Virus record (IMG/VR): IMGVR_UViG_3300009146_000006
Span: 1 to 42,566 of that record
DNA from: a virus
Reading direction: 5' to 3' (one strand)
Length of the DNA: 42,566 bases
Numbering within the stretch: the first letter of the stretch is position 1; every line of letters begins with the position of its first letter. The notes beneath the pieces were generated by a model. The model ran no database searches and was not told where the DNA came from. It saw only the letters and a program-made list of their open reading frames with translations. Shown here in pieces: positions 1-9,213 of the stretch. Position numbers and translations under genes: made by a program.

Positions 1-123
1 ACGAAGGGGTCACCCACATCGATTCCGATGGTCTCGTCACTCTGGAAGGCAAGCCGCTGCTGGAGTCGCAGACCGCTGACATTGTGCACCTCGGTGACCT
101 CGAACACCTGGAGCGGGTGCTGA
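1..123. repeat. Terminal direct repeat, left copy (contig circularises)
   Basis: Bases 1-123 are identical to 42444-42566. The repeat lies inside a coding gene, and the frame runs through the join without a break. The simplest reading is an assembly overlap from a circular or circularly permuted molecule, not a biological terminus. The odd length of 123 fits a k-mer overlap, which is inference. Confidence 0.9.
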
Positions 124-3100
124 CCCGGCACTCTTCCAAGCTCGAAGGCACCCGGCATCTGGCCGGCGGGGCGATGGATCGGTTCAAGGACTTCTCCGAC
201 GACGTCACCGCCATCTGGAAGGTTGGGGTGCTGTTGCGTGGCGGCTGGACCGTGCGCGCACTGTCCGATGAGGTCGGTCGTGCCGCTGCCTACTTCGGGG
301 TTGTCGACACTGCGTTCTACGGGATGCGGGGAACCTTCAACGCCGGCCGGAACCTGATCGGTCGGGGTAGGGCCGGGATCACCGCCGCGCGTGCCCGTGA
401 CCCCGCTGAAGAGACCGCGATGCTGGAGGCCATCGGCAAACCCACCGTGCGCGGCAGCCAGGCGTTGATCAAGAACGTCACGATGGCCAAGGGCGGTGAA
501 ACTATTGAGATCGGGAAGCAACGTCTTCGAGGAGAGCGGAAGAGGTACAACAGCCTGGAAGAGGCGTATGTCAATGGGGAGCTGCTGTCCGAGCACTACA
601 TCGAGGCGTTGCGCGGACTCGCCGATGCGGGCACGTTGAAGACAGCCGAACGGGACATGCTCAATGCGTTCGACAGCGGGCAGATCTCCCAGTCCAAGTT
701 CCAGAACGAGCTGTTCGACCATGTGTTGGGGAAGTTCGAGGCCAATCACTACGTCGACGGAGCGTGGCAGGGCAGGGTCATCAATGACGCGTTGACTCAC
801 GGGAAGGTCGAAGTGAGTCCGTTCACCGGTGACATCGGTCGTGCCGCCAAGAGGACCAATGAGGCGCTTCTCGACGAGAGGATCATCACTCGCCGACCCG
901 ACGGCAACTTCGACCCCGATGATGTGTACGACTTCATCGCCACCAACCGAGACAAGCTGACCTGGCGCGGATCCCGCATGACCGCCGAGGTCGACAAGTC
1001 CGGCGGGCTGCGGCTGATCGTGCACGCACCGAAGAGTGCGGCAGCAGTCCGAAAGAGCACGAAGGTTCGCCACGCCATGTTCCGCGACTTCGCCAAGGGC
1101 AAGCGCTCGCAGGCGTCCGAAGGGTACAGGGTGCCTAGCAGTTTCGGCGGCGAAGACTACGACGTGAAGGCGGTACTGGAAGACGAGCTTGTCGGAAAGA
1201 ACGCCTCCACCGATGGGTACGGTGGCGGGGGCATGGCGAACATGATCACCGGTGCCCAGAACACGGCCGTCGGGCGGATCACCGCCAACCCGTCGTACTC
1301 CGATGTCCGTCATACCGACGATCCGGTGGCGTTCAAGATCGGGTGGGAACGCGCCACCAATCACCAGCTTGCCAGTGACAGTGTCGCCCGGCGGATCCTC
1401 AACAACGAGACCGACGACGAGATCGTCGATTTCCTCGAATCGAAGGCCGCCCGTTCTGTGCGCCGTGACCTGCCCCATCTCGCGCAGAACCCCAAGGCAT
1501 GGGTGAGCGGTGTCCGGTTCATGGTCGACCAGCATGTTCCCGACGTGTCGTGGGTCGATGGCAACGGCATCGAACGGCACCTGCGGGAGGAGGTGCTCAA
1601 CCAGCGCGCGAAGGTCGAAGATTACATGGAGGCCGTCAAGCAGACCGGTGAGGAGATCCCGCCGGTACATGGCGAGGCGGTCGACCATGCGCTGGGGAAG
1701 GGTTCGGTGTGGAAGAAGGCGCACAACGGCGTCAACGCGGTGATGCGGGTGCTGTCCACCATGCCTAGTGATACCGCGTCCCGGTTCCCGTTCCTCGACC
1801 GTTCCTACAAGGAACACGTGAACATGCTGGTCCGTAACGCCGAGGATCTCGGGGAGCGGGTATCTACTGCGGAGCTGGAACGGCTGCAGGGGTTGGCGCG
1901 GGAGAACGCTCTCAAGGACGTGAAGACGTGGTTGTACAACACCGAGTCGGTGTCGGTGCTCGCGAGCAAGCTGCGGTACTTCACCGCGTTCACCGGCGCC
2001 ACCCAGGACGCCCTGTCTGCGTGGACGCGGATGACGATTCGTGACCCGTCGACCGCGGTCGTGCTCGCGAAGATCTGGGAGGCGCCGGACAAGGCCGGTT
2101 TGATCGTCGATCAGGACGGGCACCAGCTGCGGATTATCGACGGCAAAGAGGCGTGGTACCAGCCGCAGATCGACAAGGACGGGAAGCTGATCCCGGCCGA
2201 TCCGAACACTCCCAACATAGGCAAGGCTCGAAGCATCATCTTGCCGATCCCCGGTTGGGCCACCAAGAAGTTGTATGGGATCGATGTGGCGCCGGTCCCC
2301 ACCATCCCGAAGGGGTCTGTCAACACCATCCTCAACATCAACCCCGGTGCGCATCCGTTGGTTGCGGTGGCGACGAACGAGTTCCTCAAACGGAACCCGG
2401 CGGTCATCATGGATGATGACAAGTTGGCCAAGTGGGCCGTGGAGCAGGTGCTGCCGTTCGGGGTGGCGGCGAAGTCCATGGAGCAGGTCATGCCATCCAC
2501 CGCGAAGGCGGTGTTGGATGTGTGGCGCGGTGAGGAGTCGGAACGGTTCAACTCCCGCATGGTGGGGATCTGGACGACGATGATGACCGACTGGGAGGCG
2601 GGCGGTCGCCAAGGTACCCGCCCCTCGCTGGACGATGCGAAGGAACGGGCCGGGAAAATCGGGGCACTGCGCTTGTTCGGTGCCACGATGCTGCCGATCA
2701 ATCCGCAGTGGAAGTCCCCGTACCAGCCGTACATCGACAAGTACCACCTGATGAAGCAGAAGAGCCCGATGACCGCAGACATGGATTTCTACGACGAGGT
2801 TGGTGAAGAGTTCTTCTGGCTGACCAATCACGTCACCAAGGCCATGGGCGGGCTACCCGTCAGCGCGAAGGGCTTCAACTTCTTTGAAGACCATAAGGAT
2901 CTGATGGCCAAGCACCCGGATCTGATGGGTCTGATCATGGGCAACGAGGGTGCGGGCGAGTTCAACAAGAGTGTCTACGAGGCGCAGAAGCTGATGAGTC
3001 TGATCCCCGGTGGGGAGAAGATGCGGCGGCCGATGAACACCGAAGAGATCCAGGCCGACGTCGAGCAGCGGCTGGGGTGGATCAAGTACACGAAGTTCAT

Positions 3101-3533
3101 GGACGCAATACAGGCGGATTTGATCGAGCGTGGGTTGAAGACGGTCAACGATGAGGGCGCCGAAGACTTGAGCGAGGCAAAGCAGGCGTTCATGACGCAG
3201 AACAGTAAGGACAACCCGGCGTGGGGTGAGGATTTCTACACGGTCAACCCGAAGGCCATGGAACGTCGCATCGAGGGCATGGTCGAGATCGCGAAGGATG
3301 AGCGGCTGCGTAGCCGCCGGGACATCCAAGGACTGACCAGCTACTTGCTGCTGCGGGAGCAGGTCCGGGATGAGCTTGCCGAGCGGATCTCCATGGGTGG
3401 GGCGAAGACTTTGGGTGCGGAGGACAATGCTGATCTGGCTTCTGAATGGCACGCAGCGGTGATGGACCTGGTCGACAAGAACCCGCCGTTCGGGAACTTG
3501 TACAACCGTTGGCTGGAACACGACAAGCTGTGA
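1..3533 (+). CDS. Very large virion protein, C-terminal part (continues from 40862)
   Basis: This is the 3' portion (residues 529-1704) of a 1704-residue protein whose start lies at 40862; the codon for residue 528 spans the contig join. It is mostly helical and charged, with no signal peptide and no clear enzymatic motif. Around 1740-2060 there is a stretch rich in aromatic and hydrophobic residues (a FPFLDRSY-type segment, then YNTESVSVLASKLRYF), a pattern seen in large ejection or internal virion proteins. It is followed at once by further virion genes and lies downstream of the portal. Size, position and the lack of a tape measure suggest an internal or ejection protein delivered with the DNA. 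That role is inference; coding status is certain. Confidence 0.85.
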   Translation, partial: EGVTHIDSDGLVTLEGKPLLESQTADIVHLGDLEHLERVLTRHSSKLEGTRHLAGGAMDRFKDFSDDVTAIWKVGVLLRGGWTVRALSDEVGRAAAYFGVVDTAFYGMRGTFNAGRNLIGRGRAGITAARARDPAEETAMLEAIGKPTVRGSQALIKNVTMAKGGETIEIGKQRLRGERKRYNSLEEAYVNGELLSEHYIEALRGLADAGTLKTAERDMLNAFDSGQISQSKFQNELFDHVLGKFEANHYVDGAWQGRVINDALTHGKVEVSPFTGDIGRAAKRTNEALLDERIITRRPDGNFDPDDVYDFIATNRDKLTWRGSRMTAEVDKSGGLRLIVHAPKSAAAVRKSTKVRHAMFRDFAKGKRSQASEGYRVPSSFGGEDYDVKAVLEDELVGKNASTDGYGGGGMANMITGAQNTAVGRITANPSYSDVRHTDDPVAFKIGWERATNHQLASDSVARRILNNETDDEIVDFLESKAARSVRRDLPHLAQNPKAWVSGVRFMVDQHVPDVSWVDGNGIERHLREEVLNQRAKVEDYMEAVKQTGEEIPPVHGEAVDHALGKGSVWKKAHNGVNAVMRVLSTMPSDTASRFPFLDRSYKEHVNMLVRNAEDLGERVSTAELERLQGLARENALKDVKTWLYNTESVSVLASKLRYFTAFTGATQDALSAWTRMTIRDPSTAVVLAKIWEAPDKAGLIVDQDGHQLRIIDGKEAWYQPQIDKDGKLIPADPNTPNIGKARSIILPIPGWATKKLYGIDVAPVPTIPKGSVNTILNINPGAHPLVAVATNEFLKRNPAVIMDDDKLAKWAVEQVLPFGVAAKSMEQVMPSTAKAVLDVWRGEESERFNSRMVGIWTTMMTDWEAGGRQGTRPSLDDAKERAGKIGALRLFGATMLPINPQWKSPYQPYIDKYHLMKQKSPMTADMDFYDEVGEEFFWLTNHVTKAMGGLPVSAKGFNFFEDHKDLMAKHPDLMGLIMGNEGAGEFNKSVYEAQKLMSLIPGGEKMRRPMNTEEIQADVEQRLGWIKYTKFMDAIQADLIERGLKTVNDEGAEDLSEAKQAFMTQNSKDNPAWGEDFYTVNPKAMERRIEGMVEIAKDERLRSRRDIQGLTSYLLLREQVRDELAERISMGGAKTLGAEDNADLASEWHAAVMDLVDKNPPFGNLYNRWLEHDKL

Positions 3534-3546
3534 GGGAGGGCTGAAC

Positions 3547-5019
3547 ATGCCTGCCAAGGTCCGTAAGGTCAAGGGTGTCCCGCTCTCCGACAAGGAGTAT
3601 CACGAGTATCGGAGGCTGAGTCACTACGATCGCAAGAAGGCGGAGTCGTACCTGGCCAGCCGGGATCGGGAGGTGCGGCGAGAGGAACTCAGCACGCAGA
3701 ACGTTGCGCTTCGCAAGCAGGCAGCGAAGCCGGAGGAACCTCGTAACCGTAAGGTCGGCGATGTTGCGCTGACCGAGAAGCAGTACCGGGATTATCAGAA
3801 GGTACAGCGAGAGGATCCAGGTAAGGCTCAGGCTCTTCTTGCTTTGTACGAGAAGCCTGGTCAGAACGTCGCCCGCAAGAGCGGGCGGTACCTGACCAAA
3901 GACGAGATGAACAACTACGAGTATCTCGTCGGCAAGGGGATGAGGTACCTTGCCGAACAGGCTTACGGTAAGAAGCCGCGGGAGACGGCCGAGCAGGCCA
4001 CGGTACGTACTTCCGAAAATGCGGCGACCCGAGAGGCGGAGCGCGCCAAGCGAGAGTCCAGGGCACGCTTGGCTCAGCAACCGGTGCCGGGTTCCGCCGC
4101 AGCCGCCGAGCAGACGGTGTTCCGGCAGCAGGATGCACGAGCGAAGGCCAACACCGCACCTTCACAGCGGGATACCTACAAGCGTTCGGCGACTACCCAG
4201 TTTTTGGATGCCAACGGCATGCCGATGGTCTCCAAGCAGCAGCCGCAAGTACCGGTCAAGGCGTATGGGTTCGACGTGCCCAAGGGTGCGCTTGTGTGGT
4301 TGGGAACAGCCGGTGGAGTTGTGGCACCGAGTCGGGGGCATATGAACGACCCGGATGCGCCGGGTGGTCGTAACGCTCCTCGTGAGACTGATCTTGTCCG
4401 ATCGATGGATGATCTCTACGGAGAGATCGACAATCCAACGATATGGACAAAGGCCAAGATCATGAAGTTCCAGGCCGACCAGGGTTTGACGGTGACCGGA
4501 GTAGTGGGTACCGCTACTCGTCAGAGATGGGAGGCCGTCCTTACTTTTGCGGCTCGTAAGTACGCGGCAGGACAGAAGGTGTCGCCCTATGCGATGACGG
4601 ATTACCGGGCCGACGCTGACGCACCGGACGGAAAAGGTCGCGGCGGTGGGGCAGCTGCCCCAGGTGAGGCCGGTGGTGGACCGAGGACACGAACCGAGAC
4701 CAGGCTCACCAACCGCAGCACGGCGAAGGCGCTGCTCAACGCTACGTTTCGAGCGAAGCTCGGTCGGGCGGTCACCGAAGAGGAAGTCAATTCCTTCGTG
4801 GCTGCCTTGAACTCCAGCGAGAAGAAGGCCCCGGTCACAGAAGTTGGAGAGACCAACGAGGCCGGTTCGCTCGTCACGGGAACCACCAGCGGTGGTGTCA
4901 ACCCGGAGCAGTTCGCCGAAGACTGGGCGATGTCCAACAAGGGCGGTGAGGCTAACGCCCGCATGGTCGGTGTCGATTACATGGACGCCGCCCTCAAGGC
5001 GATCGGGGCGCCGGTCTGA
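3547..5019 (+). CDS. Virion-associated protein with peptidoglycan-binding-like segment, 490 aa
   Basis: The ATG follows GGGAGG by a short spacer, and the stop overlaps the next start (TGATG). The N-terminal third is highly charged and carries three imperfect repeats of an LxxKxYxxYxxL type (around residues 12-35, 75-100, 118-140). The middle is low-complexity and rich in Ala, Gln and Arg. Residues about 300-335 resemble a small peptidoglycan-binding fold (KFQADQGLTVTG then a WE pair). A C-terminal segment with ALLNATFRAKLGRAVTEEEV looks like the short helical repeat found in many actinophage structural proteins. Its place between the giant virion protein and two wall-cutting proteins suggests a part of the entry machinery. 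The exact function is unknown. Confidence 0.75.
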   Translation: MPAKVRKVKGVPLSDKEYHEYRRLSHYDRKKAESYLASRDREVRREELSTQNVALRKQAAKPEEPRNRKVGDVALTEKQYRDYQKVQREDPGKAQALLALYEKPGQNVARKSGRYLTKDEMNNYEYLVGKGMRYLAEQAYGKKPRETAEQATVRTSENAATREAERAKRESRARLAQQPVPGSAAAAEQTVFRQQDARAKANTAPSQRDTYKRSATTQFLDANGMPMVSKQQPQVPVKAYGFDVPKGALVWLGTAGGVVAPSRGHMNDPDAPGGRNAPRETDLVRSMDDLYGEIDNPTIWTKAKIMKFQADQGLTVTGVVGTATRQRWEAVLTFAARKYAAGQKVSPYAMTDYRADADAPDGKGRGGGAAAPGEAGGGPRTRTETRLTNRSTAKALLNATFRAKLGRAVTEEEVNSFVAALNSSEKKAPVTEVGETNEAGSLVTGTTSGGVNPEQFAEDWAMSNKGGEANARMVGVDYMDAALKAIGAPV

Positions 5020-6302
5020 TGGCATCCCCGGCCGAGATCGTAGAGATGGCGAAGAGGTATCTCGGTGTCCCCTATGTTTTCGGCGGTACCAACCCCAAGA
5101 AGGGGCTCGACTGTTCCGGTCTCGTGCAGCTCGTCTACAAGAACCTTGGCATCAAACTTCCCCGTCTGGTACGGCACCAACGACTTCAGGGTCGGGCGGT
5201 GAGCAGCGTCAACACTGCCCAGCCAGGGGACCTGTTGGTGTTCAACGGCTATCAGCACATCGGGATCTATCTCGGTGGCGGCATGATGCTGCACGCCCCA
5301 CAGCCCGGCGAGAAGGTGAAGATCGGGAAGGTCTATGCGAAACCTACTTCGATCCGTCGCATCATCGGCGACGGCGGGAATGGTGCGGGGAAAGACTTGT
5401 CCGGGGCGGCTCTTGGTGGAACCGGCCAGGCGAAGTCGGTCGACATGGCCACCCTGGCTTCCCGGTACGGCTACTCCATGGCCTTCTTCAAGAGTGACAA
5501 GTCCCTGTGGGCGCTGATCAACAAGGCTGTCAAGGATCAACTGACGCCGGACGAGTTCGCCGCCCAGTTGAAGAACACTGCTTGGTATAGATCGCACAGT
5601 GCATCCGACCGGGAGTGGCGCACGCTGGAACGTGTCGATCCAGCCTCTGCTCGGGCGAAGATGCACGCGACCAAGGTGCAGCTCATCCAGCTCGGTCAGC
5701 GCCAAGGCATCCATGTCGACCCGAAGCGTCTTGCCGATATGGCGTGGCGTGTCAATGCCTACGGATGGGACGAGGCGCAGGTTTCCGCGGCGATGGCCGC
5801 CGAGATGCGCTACGACCCCAAGAAGACCAATGCCTACTACGGCGAGATGGCGACCAACAAGGCCAACATCGTCAAGCAGGCCGAATCCTACGGGGTGCAG
5901 CTGTCCGAGCAGACGATCTTCAACTTGTTGAAGCAGACGGTCAACAAGCAGGTCACCGAAGGGTCCGTCACCGAGTACATCAAGAAGCAGGCGAAGGTCA
6001 AGTACAAGTCCATTGCCGATGACATCGACCGGGGTATGACGGTCGCGGACTACGCTTCTCCCTACATCGAGGCTCAGGCTCGACTGTTGGAGCTGAACCC
6101 GGCGGATGTGCATCTCATGGATTCCCACATCCAACGAGCCTTGCAGTTCCAAGATCCGAAGACCGGCAAAGCAGTTCCCGAGACCTTGTTCGACTTCGAG
6201 ACCCGCATCAAGAGCGACGGTCGGTGGATGAAGACCCGCAACGGTCGAGACACCATGATGGATGGCGCTCGTCAGGTGCTCGCCGATTGGGGTCTCGGAT
6301 AG
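5019..6302 (+). CDS. Virion protein with NlpC/P60 peptidase head and shared helical body
   Basis: 427 residues. Residues 1 to about 118 form an NlpC/P60 cysteine peptidase domain. The nucleophile is C32 in LDCSGL, the general base is H80 in QHIGIYLGGG and the third polar residue is H92 in MLHAP. Such domains cut stem peptides of peptidoglycan. Residues about 143-427 are a helical body closely similar to the body of the next gene; both share VDPKRLADMAWRVNAY and end in LADWGL. The gene starts inside the preceding stop (TGATG) and lies in the head/virion cluster, far from the lysis cassette. It is therefore probably a virion enzyme used at infection and not the endolysin, which is inference. 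Confidence 0.88.
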   Translation: MASPAEIVEMAKRYLGVPYVFGGTNPKKGLDCSGLVQLVYKNLGIKLPRLVRHQRLQGRAVSSVNTAQPGDLLVFNGYQHIGIYLGGGMMLHAPQPGEKVKIGKVYAKPTSIRRIIGDGGNGAGKDLSGAALGGTGQAKSVDMATLASRYGYSMAFFKSDKSLWALINKAVKDQLTPDEFAAQLKNTAWYRSHSASDREWRTLERVDPASARAKMHATKVQLIQLGQRQGIHVDPKRLADMAWRVNAYGWDEAQVSAAMAAEMRYDPKKTNAYYGEMATNKANIVKQAESYGVQLSEQTIFNLLKQTVNKQVTEGSVTEYIKKQAKVKYKSIADDIDRGMTVADYASPYIEAQARLLELNPADVHLMDSHIQRALQFQDPKTGKAVPETLFDFETRIKSDGRWMKTRNGRDTMMDGARQVLADWGLG

Positions 6303-6319
6303 GAAGGTGAGGTGAACCA

Positions 6320-7612
6320 GTGCCGCAGAACGTGTCTATCGACGACGTCTTGAAGTCAGTTGGGTTTTCCGGTAGTGGGCTCCAGACCGCCAAGGCGGTC
6401 ATCCTCGCCGAGTCCGGCGGTAATGTCCGGTCCTACAACGGCAAAGGAAAAGACCGTTCTTACGGTTTGTTTCAAGTCAACATGTATGGGTCCATGGGGC
6501 CAGATCGCATGGCCAAGTACGGGCTCAAGTCCTATGACGACTTGTACGACCCGTACATCAACGCCAAGGTTGCCTTCGATCTGTCCAACGGTGGCCGTAA
6601 CTGGAAGCCATGGACCACCTACGTCGGCGGTAAGTACAAGGCGTACCTGGGTCGCAACTACGACATCAGTACCGCCGGCGGGGCGAGTACCGCGACCGGA
6701 GGTGCACCGGCGGTAGGCTCCGCAGGGACGACTCTTCCCGCGGAGAAGAAGCTTGATACCGCGACGTTGGCGTCCAAGTATGGCTACAGCATGGCCTTTT
6801 TCAAGAGTGACAAGGCATTGTGGGCACTGATTCAGGAGTCGACGCGGGAGCAGTACACTCCGGACGAGTTCGGTGCCCGCTTGCGGAACACCAAATGGTT
6901 CAAGACCCACAGCGAGTCTGTGCGCAAGTGGTACGTTCTCGAACGCGCGGATGCGGCTACCGCCCAGGCAAGACTGCACCAGACCAAGGTTCGGTTGATC
7001 CAACTCGGGCAACGCCAAGGTATCAATGTCGACCCGAAGAGGTTGGCGGACATGGCGTGGAGGGTGAACGCCTATGAATGGGACGATTCCCAGGTGGCCA
7101 CTGCCATGGCTGCGGAGATGAAGTTCGATCCGAAGGTCGCCGACTACTACGGGGGCCTGGCCGAGAAGCGGGGCGAGATCAAGGAACAGGCAGCTGCTTA
7201 CGGGATCGCTGTCACCGACGAGACGGTGTTCAACCTGTCCAAGCAGCTGGTCGGTGAGACGACCACGCCGGAGGCGGTGACCGAGTACATCAAGAAGGTT
7301 GCGAAGACTAAGTATCAGGGTCTGGCTGATGACATCGACAAGGGCATGACCGTCGCCGACTACGCCGAACCCTACGTCGAGACTCAGGCCAGGTTGTTGG
7401 AGCTGAACCCTGCCGACGTCCAGCTCAACGACCCGGCTATCCAGCGGGCCTTGTCCTTCCGAGACCCCAAGACCGGAGTCATCGCGCCGATGTCGATGAC
7501 CGACCACGAGACGGCGATCAAGAAAGATCCTCGTTGGATGAAGACGAAGAACGCCAGAGATGAGATGCTCAACGGTAGCCGCCAGATCCTTGCGGATTGG
7601 GGTCTGCAATGA
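6320..7612 (+). CDS. Virion protein with lysozyme-like/transglycosylase head and shared helical body
   Basis: 430 residues, GTG start at 6320 after AGGTGAGG. Residues 1 to about 112 have the lysozyme-like pattern: catalytic E31 in LAESGG, then SYGLFQVN and an aromatic-rich C-terminal helix (GRNWKPWTTY). This fold cuts the glycan strands of peptidoglycan. After a Thr/Ala/Gly-rich linker, residues about 146-430 repeat the helical body of the upstream NlpC/P60 protein. The two genes are thus a tandem duplication with exchanged catalytic heads. A particle carrying both could cut sugar and peptide bonds of the wall during DNA entry. Activity and virion location are inferred from the family and gene position. 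Confidence 0.87.
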   Translation: MPQNVSIDDVLKSVGFSGSGLQTAKAVILAESGGNVRSYNGKGKDRSYGLFQVNMYGSMGPDRMAKYGLKSYDDLYDPYINAKVAFDLSNGGRNWKPWTTYVGGKYKAYLGRNYDISTAGGASTATGGAPAVGSAGTTLPAEKKLDTATLASKYGYSMAFFKSDKALWALIQESTREQYTPDEFGARLRNTKWFKTHSESVRKWYVLERADAATAQARLHQTKVRLIQLGQRQGINVDPKRLADMAWRVNAYEWDDSQVATAMAAEMKFDPKVADYYGGLAEKRGEIKEQAAAYGIAVTDETVFNLSKQLVGETTTPEAVTEYIKKVAKTKYQGLADDIDKGMTVADYAEPYVETQARLLELNPADVQLNDPAIQRALSFRDPKTGVIAPMSMTDHETAIKKDPRWMKTKNARDEMLNGSRQILADWGLQ

Positions 7613-8460
7613 CACAGCCAACCAGTGCGGGCGGAATCCCGCTCGACTCGCAGGACGCCTTCTCGTTTGTCGTGAACGAGATGCTCAAGCCCTTCGGGCT
7701 GGAGGCGTTGGCTCCGGTTCTCAAGGGCTTCATCGTCCAGGGTTACACCGGAGACAACCTCACCTACATGCTGCAAGACACCCCGGAGTACAAGAGGCGG
7801 TTCTCCGGCAACGAGGCCCGAGGCAAAGCGGGGCTACCGGTGCTGGCACCGGCGGAGTACCTGGCTACCGAACGGTCCTACCGGCAGATCATGGAGTCCG
7901 CTGGTCTGCCGCTGGGGTTCTACGACTCCCCCGACGATTTCTCCAGCTGGATCGGTAACGACGTCGCCCCACAAGAGGTGAAGACGCGGGTCGACCTGGC
8001 GGTGGATGCGAAGAACCGCATGGATGACGGCTACAAGACCGCGATGAAGGACTTCTACGGTATCGGCGATGGCGAGCTGGAGGCGTACTTCCTTGATCAG
8101 AAGCGCGCCGAGCCGCTGCTGCAGAAGCAAGCGAAGGCGCTCAAGATCGGGCAGGCGGCGGAACGAAACGCGCTCAAGCTCGACCGCGCGGAGGCGGAAC
8201 GGTTGACGGCGTCGACACAGGCCGAGAACGCCGACCTATTGGTGGGCCAGGCGGCATACAATTGGCAGACTGGGCAGAACTTGAAGGATGTCTATGGGGT
8301 GGACTACACGAAGGAGGACGCTGTGAACGAGGCGTTCTTCGGCACGGCATCATCGCGGCGGAAGCGGCAGCAGCTCGCCGAGATGGAGAAGGCGACGTTC
8401 TCCGCTGGGGGCGGCGCCGGTAAGGGCGCCCTGGAATCGACTTCTCCTGGGGCGTACTGA
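7609..8460 (+). CDS. Virion structural protein, 283 aa, probable distant relative of the two preceding bodies
   Basis: The ATG at 7609 overlaps the upstream stop (ATGA); an in-frame ATG-less extension upstream is unlikely. The N-terminal half carries a TxxNLxYMLQDTPEYKRRF motif followed by GLPVLAPAEYLA and GFYDSPDDF, a pattern that recurs in virion proteins of actinobacterial phages. It resembles the start of the helical bodies encoded just upstream (compare TPDEFGARLRNTKWFKTH). The C-terminal half is a long Ala/Glu/Arg-rich helix. It has no enzymatic head. It is probably a third component of the same virion complex; the molecular role is unknown. Confidence 0.75.
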   Translation: MTQPTSAGGIPLDSQDAFSFVVNEMLKPFGLEALAPVLKGFIVQGYTGDNLTYMLQDTPEYKRRFSGNEARGKAGLPVLAPAEYLATERSYRQIMESAGLPLGFYDSPDDFSSWIGNDVAPQEVKTRVDLAVDAKNRMDDGYKTAMKDFYGIGDGELEAYFLDQKRAEPLLQKQAKALKIGQAAERNALKLDRAEAERLTASTQAENADLLVGQAAYNWQTGQNLKDVYGVDYTKEDAVNEAFFGTASSRRKRQQLAEMEKATFSAGGGAGKGALESTSPGAY

Positions 8461-8636
8461 CATGATGCCGCGCGACCGAGAGGCGGTCACCGGGGTTCGA
8501 GTCCTCGGCGCGCACTCCTCACCTGGACCGACCGGCCCCAGGGAGCGTATCGAGTCCGGTAGCAGAAGCCGGTGTCCGTTTTCCCCGGACGGTGCACCGC
8601 GGTCTGTGGCATCCGTGATGGCAAGGGAGGCGCCAC
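8461..8636 (+). ncRNA. Intergenic structured segment with a T-arm-like hairpin
   Basis: A 176-base gap in an otherwise packed late operon. CGGGG-TTCGAGT-CCTCG at 8491-8507 has the sequence and geometry of a tRNA T-arm. GACCG/CGGTC (8474-8478, 8484-8488) forms a second hairpin, and GCGCG/CGCGC (8470-8474, 8509-8513) can close both (the shared G8474 can pair in only one stem). No proper anticodon loop, D-arm or CCA end is seen, so it is not a normal tRNA gene. A further hairpin GTCCG-TTTTCCC-CGGAC lies at 8574-8590. It could be a tRNA-like RNA, an RNA processing site or an old attachment site. No convincing gene is present. Confidence 0.35.
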
Positions 8637-9176
8637 GTGAGTGGCAATCAGTGGTCCGACGATGACGACACCGACGAAGACGGCTACACCGAGGATTCAT
8701 CGGGTATCGCGCAGCTGCGTAAGCAGTACAAGGCGATGATGAAAGAGAAACGGGAACAGGAAGCGGAGCTTGCCAGGCTACGGAACCAGTCCCGGACGAC
8801 CTCGGTCACCGAGATCTTGCAGTCCCACGACGTGAACTCGAAGGTAGCGGCGAAGGTGGCGAAGCTCATTCCCTCCGACGTCGACGCTACCGACGAGGCT
8901 GTCACGAAATGGCTGGAAGAGTACGGAGACGTCTTCAACGTCAAGGGCACCACCGGTGAAGGTGGGTCCGCTCCGGAGGAGAAGCGGCCGGATACCGTGT
9001 ACTCCGAGGATGACGTCGCCGCGCACACCAAGGTCGCATCGGCTTCTCACGGTGCACGAGTCGACGACACAAAGGTTCAGGCCCTGTTGGGTCAGGTCCA
9101 GTCGGCGAAAACGCGTGAGGAGTTCGATGCATTGATGGCGCAGCACGGCGTGGGTTCGAACATGGGCGGCGGCTGA
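8637..9176 (+). CDS. Probable capsid scaffolding protein
   Basis: 179 residues, GTG start at 8637 behind GGGAGG. The N terminus is very acidic (SDDDDTDEDG), followed by a charged coiled-coil-like helix (residues about 25-60), a Thr/Val-rich segment and a Gly-rich end. Small, acidic, helical and placed directly before the major capsid gene is the usual signature of a scaffolding protein, which guides shell assembly and then leaves or is degraded. The assignment rests on composition and position, not on a recognised domain. Confidence 0.65.
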   Translation: MSGNQWSDDDDTDEDGYTEDSSGIAQLRKQYKAMMKEKREQEAELARLRNQSRTTSVTEILQSHDVNSKVAAKVAKLIPSDVDATDEAVTKWLEEYGDVFNVKGTTGEGGSAPEEKRPDTVYSEDDVAAHTKVASASHGARVDDTKVQALLGQVQSAKTREEFDALMAQHGVGSNMGGG

Positions 9177-9213
9177 TAACCGTGACAACGCCTGATAGAA
9201 AGGTAACGGCGAA

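Noticed and set aside
1-123. True terminal repeats of the virion genome
   Set aside because: The repeat is inside a coding gene in frame and has the odd length of an assembly overlap. True termini remain unproven and should be tested with reads.
4977-6152. Long leftward open frames opposite the virion genes (also 39343-40416)
   Set aside because: They lie antisense to genes with clear domains and are expected in GC-rich DNA. They lack ribosome sites and recognisable domains.
8443-8515. A full tRNA gene ending at the T-arm-like hairpin
   Set aside because: No D-arm or standard anticodon loop could be folded, the acceptor stem would begin inside the upstream gene, and no CCA end follows.
8462-8665. 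A 67-residue gene in the gap before the scaffold gene
   Set aside because: It has low-complexity Arg/Pro/Ser composition and overlaps the scaffold start and its ribosome site, so it looks like a shadow of GC-rich DNA.
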